From Dyadobacter linearis (GTDB lineage: Bacteria; Bacteroidota; Bacteroidia; Cytophagales; Spirosomataceae): 64,000 bases of DNA. The notes below the pieces were generated by a model. That model was not told where the DNA came from and searched no databases. It worked only from the letters and a program-made list of their open reading frames with translations. The DNA is taken from NCBI RefSeq assembly GCF_907165045.1, contig NZ_CAJRAU010000001.1, positions 1,116,001 to 1,180,000 of the forward strand. Direction: 5' to 3'. Position numbers and translations under genes: made by a program. Below, piece after piece: positions 8,831-15,524 of this stretch; the stretch's first letter is position 1; each line of letters opens with the position of its first letter.

Positions 8831-8858
8831 AGTATTCAAACAAATCGAATACTTTTTT
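8831..8858 (+). terminator. Intrinsic terminator after nuoA
   Basis: AGTATTC (8831-8837) pairs with GAATACT (8847-8853) around a 9-base loop and runs into six T residues. It begins one base after the nuoA stop codon, so nuoA transcription probably ends here and does not read into nuoBC. Confidence 0.6.
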
Positions 8859-8859
8859 C

Positions 8860-9309
8860 TTATTGCCAGACTTCTGTGTAGTAAAATTTCACCGAGTCGG
8901 CTGCGCTTCCAATTTCTTTCACATAATCAGTCGCTTCTAATTTATGGGGAAGTCCAACGCGTACGTGAAGTTTGTAAAAGCGCTTTAAATCCGATCGATA
9001 AGTTACCAGTATTGTATTGAGGGCTTCATCGATGACAGGCTGGGTGTCCGCTGACCAGTTTTGGGTATTCACGAGCGAATCGTCTTGAAAAGTATAGTCA
9101 ATATCCTGCTGTTCCCTGTTATCAATTTCAAGCATTTCGGAAGGTCTGCTCATTAATTTGCTATTTGTTTTAGCAGAGTCCAGTCGCCATTTACTACGTA
9201 ATTTTGCCATAGTAGGTCCTCCCGGCCCCCACCCGTCATCGCACGAACAGATATGTACAAGGCAGCACGCGGTTGCAGAAGCGAATAAGAATTTTTTGAA
9301 CATTTCCAT
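8860..9309 (-). CDS. Small predicted lipoprotein, paralogue of 9450-9929 (duplicated copy)
   Basis: A 149-residue protein with a signal peptide ending in a Cys-rich lipobox-like stretch (LVHICSCDD, Cys21 or Cys23). I do not recognise a named family. The body is about 125 residues, rich in alternating strands, and could be a small beta-barrel. Its C-terminus DYVKEIGSAADSVKFYYTEVW aligns with QYLHELGGQADSIKYYYSQNW of the neighbour at 9450-9929, so the two are diverged paralogues made by the tandem duplication at this locus. It would be the last gene of the minus-strand operon led by the C10 peptidase. A role as an inhibitor or accessory lipoprotein of the peptidase is plausible but unproven. 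Confidence 0.75.
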   Translation of the reverse strand: MEMFKKFLFASATACCLVHICSCDDGWGPGGPTMAKLRSKWRLDSAKTNSKLMSRPSEMLEIDNREQQDIDYTFQDDSLVNTQNWSADTQPVIDEALNTILVTYRSDLKRFYKLHVRVGLPHKLEATDYVKEIGSAADSVKFYYTEVWQ

Positions 9310-9317
9310 ATAGACAA

Positions 9318-9380
9318 AGGTCTGATTCCGGTGATTACATGCAGGTTCCCATTGAAGTTTCCACTATTGGGATTGTATTG
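9318..9380 (-). pseudogene. Remnant of the C10 peptidase C-terminus
   Basis: Twenty-one codons starting QYNPNSGNF and ending NLHVITGIRP match the last residues of the intact peptidase (QYNPDEGDY to NLHVITGIRP). Homology stops abruptly at the Gln codon near 9380, where the sequence switches to a copy of the nuoA tail. The stop codon is lost. This is the left duplication copy, never a full gene. Confidence 0.85.
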
Positions 9381-9387
9381 GCGAAGG

Positions 9388-9445
9388 GCACCCGTTTCTG
9401 CTGATATGTACAAATAAGTGAACGGGCAGTATGCTTCGAAGTGAC
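9388..9445 (+). pseudogene. Decayed duplicate of the nuoA 3' end
   Basis: Aligned with 8773-8830, 38 of the last 46 bases are identical (GATATGTACAA and TTCGAAGTGAC are exact). Read in the nuoA frame it gives APVSADMYK, then an in-frame stop, then VNGQYASK and a stop. It marks the junction of a tandem duplication with an offset of 615 bases. Confidence 0.88.
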
Positions 9446-9449
9446 CGGG

Positions 9450-9929
9450 TTACCACCAGTTCTGTGAGTAATAATACTTGATCGAATCTGCTTGCCCGCC
9501 TAGTTCATGCAAGTATTGAGATGCTTGAAGTATAGTAGGTTCTCTTAAAACAATCGTTACCTTGAAGAATCTCTTTCTTCCATCACGGTAATGCATTAGT
9601 ACAGTCTTAAGCTTTGCGCTTTGAGTTGGCTTTATATTTCCCGCGCGAAAATTTGTGGCAAATAAAGTATCATCACGATAAATTTGATCAGCAACATAAC
9701 CGTTAACCGAGGAGACTACAAGCTTTTCTGAATATCCAATTTGAGAACCCGTCAGGACTTTTGTCGGTGTTACGACCTTCTCTAAAATCCAGGTTCCTGA
9801 CACAAGTGAGCTGACAGGGCTGTTGTCAGGTAGTACTTCATCACCTCTCCTGAAACAACCTGCCAGAAGCACAGGAAATGAGGCAATCGAAAGTATCTTT
9901 AAAAATGAAGTCGCTCTTATTATACTCAT
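9450..9929 (-). CDS. Small predicted lipoprotein translationally coupled to the C10 peptidase
   Basis: A 159-residue lipoprotein with a clear lipobox (PVLLAGC, Cys25). Its start codon overlaps the peptidase stop (ATGA at 9926-9929), a layout that implies coupled translation and a functional link. No named family is recognised. The mature part is mainly short hydrophobic/polar alternating strands (TWILEKVV, KTVLMHYRDGRKRFFKVTIVL), compatible with a lipocalin-like barrel. It does not contain the GFMIVSAD-like stretch of the peptidase pro-domain, so it is not a propeptide mimic such as streptococcal Spi. By analogy with protease-inhibitor pairs (staphopain/staphostatin, Bacteroides C10 proteases and their inhibitors), an inhibitor or anchoring partner is the best guess. 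Confidence 0.8.
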   Translation of the reverse strand: MSIIRATSFLKILSIASFPVLLAGCFRRGDEVLPDNSPVSSLVSGTWILEKVVTPTKVLTGSQIGYSEKLVVSSVNGYVADQIYRDDTLFATNFRAGNIKPTQSAKLKTVLMHYRDGRKRFFKVTIVLREPTILQASQYLHELGGQADSIKYYYSQNWW

Positions 9930-11164
9930 GGTCTGATGCCTGTTATTACGTGTAGATTTGTATTGTAATCACCTTCATCCGGGTTGTATTGCCCGAAAGC
10001 ATAATATCCATTCGAATCATTACCCCACCCCCAGTTCATATTCAGGTAGCTATAACTCCATTGATTGCACTGTTTAGTAGTGCAATTAAAATCACTGTAG
10101 TGATGCTGCAAATAACCGTCGCATAACCAGATATGGTAATCGGCGAAGCAATCCAGGCATGTTGAGCCCCAAAAGATCACCGGGTGGTTTCCATTCAATT
10201 CACTTTTGATCAAAGCAAAATTGTAAGCCTCATTCCCGTTGCCCCCATTTGAGAATCCGAAATCCTTTAATCCGCTTTTGACATTTGCCGGCCAGGTGAA
10301 AGTGGCGCAGGTTCCCATATAATTATAGCTCGCCTTCGACTTGGAGCCCATCACCTGCATAAGCGTTCCCAAACTAACTTGTCCTGCATTTGTTGCAAAG
10401 CATGTACCATTGGAAAATCTTGGCCTCGCTAGATTTGGATGATAAAATTCTTCCAGTTGCGCCATTGCTACAGGTCCACAGCCAGCAAATCTTCTACCGC
10501 AGTCATCACAATCACCACCAGAACTCAATTGTGTCGTAGACAAGTGACGTTGGCTCCACTCGGATGTAAGCAGCGGGCCTTTTTGTGTGGAAGTATACTT
10601 ACATTGATACTGACCATACTGATACCATTCAATGCAATAACTGTCACTAGTTCTAAGCTGGCGGGATAGGAACTTTTGCCACTCTTTTAAAACAATAGGA
10701 TGAGGCGGGCTTGTATCCCTTTTTGCCTCCCGGATCTTCTCTTTCGCCATTTCCAACCAAAGCGTTACGCCGTTAGGAATATGGTTCGGATCAATGTTCG
10801 ATTTATCAGAATATGCCAGAACCGGCATTACCCGCAGATCGGCAGAGACGATCATGAAACCTTCCCTTTTCCTGAATATGTATAGTAAAGGCTGATTATC
10901 AACAGAATCCAGAATTGCTCGCCTTTCCAGAATTTCATTTGTCCCGGACCCTATTTTGCTTGTTGGTTTTGGGAATGAATCGGTTGACTGGTCTGCTGTG
11001 GCAACTTTGGAGGCTTCTTCCATAGAAACCGTAAATTCCATTACTGCTGCTTTGGGACCGTCGCGGTCCGACGATGCTATTTCTAATCTTTGACAGGAAA
11101 AGGATACTAAAAGAAAGATTGCGGAAAGTGACCAGCAATGCCGGAAGTGTCGGAATTTTAACAT
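9926..11164 (-). CDS. C10-family (streptopain-like) cysteine peptidase lipoprotein
   Basis: A 412-residue secreted cysteine protease. The signal peptide ends in a lipobox-like SFSC (Cys24), so it is probably membrane-anchored. The pro-domain (about 35-150) contains GFMIVSADLRVMPVLAYSD, a hallmark of Spi_N/C10 propeptides that keep the enzyme inactive. The catalytic domain has the nucleophile Cys229 in AGCGPVAMAQ, His344 in DYHIWLCDGY and the MNWGWG motif (Asn377-Trp378). It is unusually cysteine-rich (C219, C222, C255, C286, C336, C339, C348, C361, C366), suggesting disulfides. It heads a three-gene minus-strand operon with two small lipoproteins. A divergent HTH regulator lies 226 bases away across an operator-like array. 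Confidence 0.93.
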   Translation of the reverse strand: MLKFRHFRHCWSLSAIFLLVSFSCQRLEIASSDRDGPKAAVMEFTVSMEEASKVATADQSTDSFPKPTSKIGSGTNEILERRAILDSVDNQPLLYIFRKREGFMIVSADLRVMPVLAYSDKSNIDPNHIPNGVTLWLEMAKEKIREAKRDTSPPHPIVLKEWQKFLSRQLRTSDSYCIEWYQYGQYQCKYTSTQKGPLLTSEWSQRHLSTTQLSSGGDCDDCGRRFAGCGPVAMAQLEEFYHPNLARPRFSNGTCFATNAGQVSLGTLMQVMGSKSKASYNYMGTCATFTWPANVKSGLKDFGFSNGGNGNEAYNFALIKSELNGNHPVIFWGSTCLDCFADYHIWLCDGYLQHHYSDFNCTTKQCNQWSYSYLNMNWGWGNDSNGYYAFGQYNPDEGDYNTNLHVITGIRP

Positions 11165-11264
11165 GTGTACAGTTTGTATAGTGAAAGTATAGTCTCAGAA
11201 AAGCACTCAGGGATTCCTGCGCTACAAAGTGACGGAGACATTTTTTCACTTCCAACAAGTCACA

Positions 11265-11312
11265 CTTATAACTCTATAAGCAGGACTTATAAGTCTATAA
11301 CCTACGCTTATA
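11265..11312. repeat. 21-bp-period CTTATA operator-like array
   Basis: CTTATA occurs at 11265, 11286 and 11307, exactly 21 bases apart (two helical turns). The first two units share 15 of 16 bases (CTTATAA-c/g-TCTATAA-g/c). The first is a dyad CTTATA-ACTC-TATAAG (11265-11280) and the second includes the perfect palindrome ACTTATAAGT (11285-11294). It lies in the 226-base gap between the divergent C10 peptidase and HTH regulator genes and is a good candidate binding site for that regulator. Confidence 0.72.
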
Positions 11313-11390
11313 ATTTGGCGAAAGAGTTGTGGTTGAAACAGAATTTTTGAATTATTGCAATATTAAATCCTCAAAAAATCACACACTCAA

Positions 11391-11711
11391 ATGAATATTC
11401 TTGCAAGTAACCTGCTCACCAGGCGGGAGGAGAAGAGGCTTACGCAAACCTATGTAGCCCTAAAATGCGGCATGTCACAGCCCAACTATTCGGCTATCGA
11501 AAGAGGTAAAACCGACCCTAGCATCAGTCAGCTCAAAAAATTCGCAGAGGTTCTCGATACTACGGTCGACGATCTGATATCGGAGAAACCGAGGCAAAAC
11601 CCTATTCTGGGTCACAAAAATATCCTTACCGAGTCTGATAAGGATATTTATATCAAGATTTTAGAAAATCAGCTGCGCGCTTTGATGGCAGAGAGAAAGA
11701 AAGGTCAGTGA
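11391..11711 (+). CDS. XRE/Cro-type helix-turn-helix regulator
   Basis: A 106-residue DNA-binding protein. Residues about 8-65 form a Cro/C1 HTH_3 domain (LLTRREEKRLTQTYVALKCGMSQ, then SAIERGKTDPSISQLKKFAEVLDTTVDDLIS). The C-terminal 35 residues (DKDIYIKILENQLRALMAERKK) look like an amphipathic helix suited to dimerisation. It diverges from the C10 peptidase operon, with the CTTATA array between, so it probably controls that operon and itself. Its last 7 bases overlap the 3' end of the convergent barrel-type gene. No toxin partner of usual type is adjacent, so an antitoxin role is unlikely. Confidence 0.88.
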   Translation: MNILASNLLTRREEKRLTQTYVALKCGMSQPNYSAIERGKTDPSISQLKKFAEVLDTTVDDLISEKPRQNPILGHKNILTESDKDIYIKILENQLRALMAERKKGQ

Positions 11712-12460
11712 CCGCCGTGCATTCCGCCCCACTTTTTATCCCTCCCTGGTTTCGGAAAAAATACAGCGCCGATCTGTATATAGACCTGATTTACTTTTAG
11801 ATAGGATAAGTCGCTGATCGTCACGTTTTCGCCCCTCCATTTTCTTTTGCCCAATAACGGCTGGTGATAAGTTGCCTTCGCACTGAGATACACTTTGTCA
11901 TTGATTTTTGGCATTACATTCATTTTATAATCCACACCAATGCCTCCGTGCAGATTTACATTGCCGGTGAATAGTTTGACCGCCTGGAATGAAGAAGGAT
12001 TGCTGACAACCTGGCCCAGCGTGGCATTAGCATTGCTTTTGATATTCATCCGATACAGCATCAAATCCACTCCCAGCGGAATTGTGACGTTCCAGCGCGA
12101 AGTATTCACCAGTTTCGGACCACCGTCGGTACCAATACCTATTCCTGATAAATATGCCTTTTTCTGATCTTTATCTGTGGTATAGTTGGTACTGTTCATT
12201 AAAATGATCCTTCCTTCGGAAAACCATTTGTCCGACTCAGTCCGGCGTGCCAGTACCAGTGATGCCATTACGTTCTCAAAAGGCTTGATCTGCAGGCGGG
12301 ATAAGTGGTCGCGGATCACGCGGTTATTCGGAAGCAATCCAATCTCAGCATAAATGGCCATACCATGTTTGAACATCCGCACGGTCGAGTCCGTTTGCGC
12401 GCTCGCCAAACCCGCTGTGAAAACTAAAAAAGTGGCAATAAGAAGTAATTTGTTTTTCAT
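11705..12460 (-). CDS. Exported protein of unknown function, probable outer-membrane beta-barrel
   Basis: A 251-residue protein with a signal peptide MKNKLLLIATFLVFTAGLASAQ. An upstream in-frame extension was rejected because it would bury that signal. The mature chain has many short alternating strands (NVTIPLGVDLMLYRM, VYLSAKATYHQPLL, VNQVYIQIGAVFFPKP), typical of small outer-membrane barrels in Bacteroidota, and a Gly-Gly-His tail (KKWGGMHGGH). I do not recognise a specific family. It is convergent with the HTH gene, overlapping it by 7 bases, and divergent from nuoB. It therefore belongs to the block separating nuoA from nuoB, but a link with the peptidase is not evident. Confidence 0.75.
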   Translation of the reverse strand: MKNKLLLIATFLVFTAGLASAQTDSTVRMFKHGMAIYAEIGLLPNNRVIRDHLSRLQIKPFENVMASLVLARRTESDKWFSEGRIILMNSTNYTTDKDQKKAYLSGIGIGTDGGPKLVNTSRWNVTIPLGVDLMLYRMNIKSNANATLGQVVSNPSSFQAVKLFTGNVNLHGGIGVDYKMNVMPKINDKVYLSAKATYHQPLLGKRKWRGENVTISDLSYLKVNQVYIQIGAVFFPKPGRDKKWGGMHGGH

Positions 12461-12522
12461 ACAGTTGAAGTTATGCTTTTGTTTTGTAACGTTGACTGAA
12501 ACCGATTCTTGCCAAATATGGT

Positions 12523-12530
12523 TACTTTTG
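12523..12530 (+). promoter_or_regulatory. Candidate -7 box for nuoBC
   Basis: TACTTTTG is a perfect TAnnTTTG match 65 bases before the nuoB start codon. No TTG lies at the expected 19-21 base distance upstream, so the -33 element is weak or missing. It would give nuoBC a promoter independent of nuoA. Confidence 0.4.
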
Positions 12531-12594
12531 GATAGTTGGTACACCATTTAGAAGGCAATATCCGTACCAACAAATTTCTTCCCTTGAACAAGCA

Positions 12595-13119
12595 ATGAGC
12601 GAAAGACCAAAAACCGGCGACGGTGGAATTATACTAACAAATGCAGAGGATCTGATGAACTGGGCGCGGCTTTCGTCGCTGTGGCCCATGGGCTTTGGTA
12701 TTGCCTGCTGTGCGATTGAAATGATGGCAACTTATGCCTCTAACTATGACCTGGAACGGTTTGGAATCATGCCGAGACCTTCCCCGCGCCAATCCGACGT
12801 AATGATCGTGGCTGGCACGGTGACTTTTAAAATGGCTGACCGGATCAGGAGATTATATGAACAAATGCCGGAACCGAGATACGTGATCTCGATGGGAAGC
12901 TGCTCAAATTGTGGCGGCCCTTACTGGGAACATGGCTATCACGTTGTAAAAGGCGTGGACAGGATTATCCCGGTGGACGTTTATGTGCCTGGCTGCCCGC
13001 CACGGCCTGAGGCTTTGATCGGCGGTTTTATGAAACTTCAGGAGAAAATAAGGAACACAAAAGAAGTGGCTCCCGCGTTGTTTCTCGAAATGGAAGCTGC
13101 TGAACCGGTTACTACCTAA
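12595..13119 (+). CDS. nuoB: NADH-quinone oxidoreductase subunit B
   Basis: A 174-residue peripheral-arm subunit of complex I that holds the terminal iron-sulfur cluster N2, which passes electrons to quinone. The cluster ligands are visible as the tandem Cys38-Cys39 ([12 protein letters not shown]), Cys103 (GSCSNCGG) and Cys134 ([10 protein letters not shown]). Length and motifs are normal for the family. nuoC follows after 11 bases. The usual upstream neighbour nuoA is 3.77 kb away, behind a peptidase/lipoprotein block. Confidence 0.98.
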   Translation: MSERPKTGDGGIILTNAEDLMNWARLSSLWPMGFGIACCAIEMMATYASNYDLERFGIMPRPSPRQSDVMIVAGTVTFKMADRIRRLYEQMPEPRYVISMGSCSNCGGPYWEHGYHVVKGVDRIIPVDVYVPGCPPRPEALIGGFMKLQEKIRNTKEVAPALFLEMEAAEPVTT

Positions 13120-13130
13120 TATCCTGACTT

Positions 13131-13673
13131 ATGACTTTTCAAGAAATCAGTGCGCTGATCGTTGCGCAATTTCCAGGTGTGGCGATTGACGCAGATACAA
13201 AAGGCCCGCAACCTATATTGATCGTGCCCGTCGAGAAAATCGATGCGATCTGTGCATTCCTGCATCAGGACAGCCGGTTGTATTTTGATTTTCTCGCCTG
13301 CATTACCGCCATGGATAACGGCCCGGGACTGGCAACTATGGAAGTGATTTATAACCTTACTTCCATTCCCTACCACACCGACCTGACGATTAAAGTCGTA
13401 TTTCCAAGGAATGCAGCCGACACTGCGCTGCCTTCGGTGCCTACGGTGAGCCACATCTGGCGCACAGCCGACTGGCACGAGCGGGAAGCGTACGATCTGA
13501 TGGGGATATATTTCGAAGGTCACCCCGACCTGCGAAGGATATTACTACCGGAAGACTGGGAAGGTCACCCGCTGCGCAGAGATTACAATGTCCAGGACCG
13601 GTATCACGGGATATATGTGCGGTATGAAGACGGCGGACCGGACCAGGAATTAGTAGGCCCCGACCGCACCTGA
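13131..13673 (+). CDS. nuoC: NADH-quinone oxidoreductase subunit C
   Basis: A 180-residue peripheral-arm subunit of complex I (30-kDa subunit family). The signature WHEREAYDLMGIYFEGHPDLRR, followed by LLPEDWEGHPLRRDY, is intact. It is a separate NuoC, not a NuoCD fusion. Oddly, nuoD does not follow: the next gene on the same strand starts about 100 bases later and encodes an unrelated exported protein. The remaining complex I genes must lie elsewhere in the genome. Confidence 0.97.
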   Translation: MTFQEISALIVAQFPGVAIDADTKGPQPILIVPVEKIDAICAFLHQDSRLYFDFLACITAMDNGPGLATMEVIYNLTSIPYHTDLTIKVVFPRNAADTALPSVPTVSHIWRTADWHEREAYDLMGIYFEGHPDLRRILLPEDWEGHPLRRDYNVQDRYHGIYVRYEDGGPDQELVGPDRT

Positions 13674-13777
13674 AACACCGTTTTGTAACTTCCTGACACA
13701 AGGGAATAAAAGAAACAAATTTGGTGGGACAAAAAACGCTGGCTATTTTTCGTTATAAAATTTTAATAGTCACGTGC

Positions 13778-15454
13778 ATGCGCTTCATCCTACTACTAGT
13801 CCTCTTTACAATTACCATACAGCTGTCTGAGGCTGCCACTGATTCCCTGATCGTTAAAGGCCGCATTCTCAACCTCAACGGCAGGCTTTACCGGCAGGCG
13901 CCTTTCATTAATTTTTCCAGAAACAACATTCTGCAACCGCAGTCGGAGCTGAGTAAACAGGCTCCGCTGGAAGCAGACGGTAGTTTCCGGGTATCGCTTC
14001 CGATGTTATTTGCGCAGGAAGAAATTTACCTGGATTATGGCGGCCGGGCATTTACCACCTTTCTGGGATCACCGGGAACGGTTGAAATTACGTTCAATGG
14101 GGACTCTCTGAATAAAGCCAGCAAATTATTTTACTTCGCCGGCGTCAATGCAGATGCTAATAACCAATATGCCGCTTATCTCACAGAAGTTGACAAAAAG
14201 CTGGCGGGAAGCAAGGCGCTTGGCCAGGATTTCTTTAAAAGCTTTTGGGAAAAAGGCCCGAATGAAGCGAGAAAATCTACCGAACAGCGTACAGCACTCA
14301 GGCTAAGCGCCATTGAATCGGCTACACAGAATACCGTCAAATCGCCTGCATTGGTGGAATGGGTGAAATCAAATGCCGACGAAGAGCAGATGCAATTCCT
14401 CTACGAGCACGCTTTGAGCAACAGGTACGAGGTAAGTAAGGCATTGCAAGACAGTCTGAAAAGATTGATCACTCCCCCGCTTACCGGTCAGCGCGTGATT
14501 TGGGCGAATAGGTTCGGCGACTATGCGGACCTGCTGGTAGAACAACGCAAATTCAGTAACCCAAACCGGACCAATTCGTTACCAGTGCGGTTAATGGCAA
14601 CTTTGATCCGTAACAATACCCCTAAACTTACCCCCGAAGAAAAACAGCGCCTGGAACAGATCACCCTGAACGGGCTTGCCGAAAAAAGTGAGCTGGATTT
14701 CCTGAACAAGCTTTTTGCTAAAAATGAATCTGTCTTGAATCTGCTGTTCAATTTTGAAAGAGAAAACAGGATTTACGGGGATTTGTTTGACAGTACGGCG
14801 ACCGAGTTTTTGAAAGTGCGCTATTTATCCAAAAACCTTTACAAATACACTTATAAAGAACAGCTCGCACTGAGCAAATACATTCAATCCAGAACCGGCA
14901 GCCCGCAGTTCAGCCAGTCACTTGACGAGATCGTGAGGCTGGAAGTGAAGGATAGTGCTGATATCAGGCAGTTTGTAAGCTTTCGGGACGTGAAAACCGA
15001 TCCGACGGAGGCACTGCCTGGCTATTATCTCACTGCTTCCAACGACCGCGGCACCAGCTGGATCAACAGGATTATTGACGGTTTTAAAGGCAATACCATT
15101 TACCTGGCCAAATGGAATCTGGCCGATGCAAGAAGCAGGGAAGAACTGGGTTATATTCCATTGCTGCAAGCCCGCTTACCCGAGAATACAAAGTTCATTT
15201 TTGTGCACCTGCCCGGTGAAGATTTTGGTCTTTCGGACGCATTGCTCCGGCAATATGTGATCCGGCACCAGTTAAAAGGCGTACATGTATTCCTGGACAA
15301 CAATCAGATGATGGACCTGCTGTTCAGGCTGAACCCGCTGGATGCAGCTACTTTTTCGATTATCCGCCCAAATGGAAAGTTCGCCGCGAAAAATGCCCCG
15401 GCACCGAGCGCACTGGAAAAAACGGTGCAGGCTATTCTGGAAGCTAATAAATAA
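13778..15454 (+). CDS. Exported cysteine-free thioredoxin-fold protein (TlpA-like, redox-dead)
   Basis: A 558-residue exported protein. ATG 13778 was chosen because it gives a signal peptide (MRFILLLVLFTITIQLSEA). An N-terminal beta domain (about 25-110) resembles the DUF4369-type domain of Bacteroidota TlpA proteins, followed by a long helical middle. The C-terminal 130 residues read as a thioredoxin-like fold (GNTIYLAKW ... FIFVHLPGED ... ATFSIIRPNGKF). However, the place of the WCxxC motif is occupied by WNLADARSREEL, and the whole mature chain contains no cysteine. It therefore cannot be a disulfide oxidoreductase. A scaffold or binding role in the periplasm is likely. It sits directly after nuoC without an obvious terminator between. 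Confidence 0.75.
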   Translation: MRFILLLVLFTITIQLSEAATDSLIVKGRILNLNGRLYRQAPFINFSRNNILQPQSELSKQAPLEADGSFRVSLPMLFAQEEIYLDYGGRAFTTFLGSPGTVEITFNGDSLNKASKLFYFAGVNADANNQYAAYLTEVDKKLAGSKALGQDFFKSFWEKGPNEARKSTEQRTALRLSAIESATQNTVKSPALVEWVKSNADEEQMQFLYEHALSNRYEVSKALQDSLKRLITPPLTGQRVIWANRFGDYADLLVEQRKFSNPNRTNSLPVRLMATLIRNNTPKLTPEEKQRLEQITLNGLAEKSELDFLNKLFAKNESVLNLLFNFERENRIYGDLFDSTATEFLKVRYLSKNLYKYTYKEQLALSKYIQSRTGSPQFSQSLDEIVRLEVKDSADIRQFVSFRDVKTDPTEALPGYYLTASNDRGTSWINRIIDGFKGNTIYLAKWNLADARSREELGYIPLLQARLPENTKFIFVHLPGEDFGLSDALLRQYVIRHQLKGVHVFLDNNQMMDLLFRLNPLDAATFSIIRPNGKFAAKNAPAPSALEKTVQAILEANK

Positions 15455-15524
15455 CGACATTCCTGCTGCATACCTTGATACCTGCAATTACGTTAATTCT
15501 GTCTAGTGGAATTTGGTTACCCCA

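Noticed and set aside
9153..9413. An 86-codon minus-strand frame covering the peptidase remnant and part of the lipoprotein
   Set aside because: It joins a decayed peptidase tail to a shifted frame of the lipoprotein gene; it is a duplication by-product and not a gene.
9450..9929. A streptococcal Spi-like propeptide mimic
   Set aside because: The lipoprotein lacks the GFxIVSAD-like core that such mimics share with the pro-domain.
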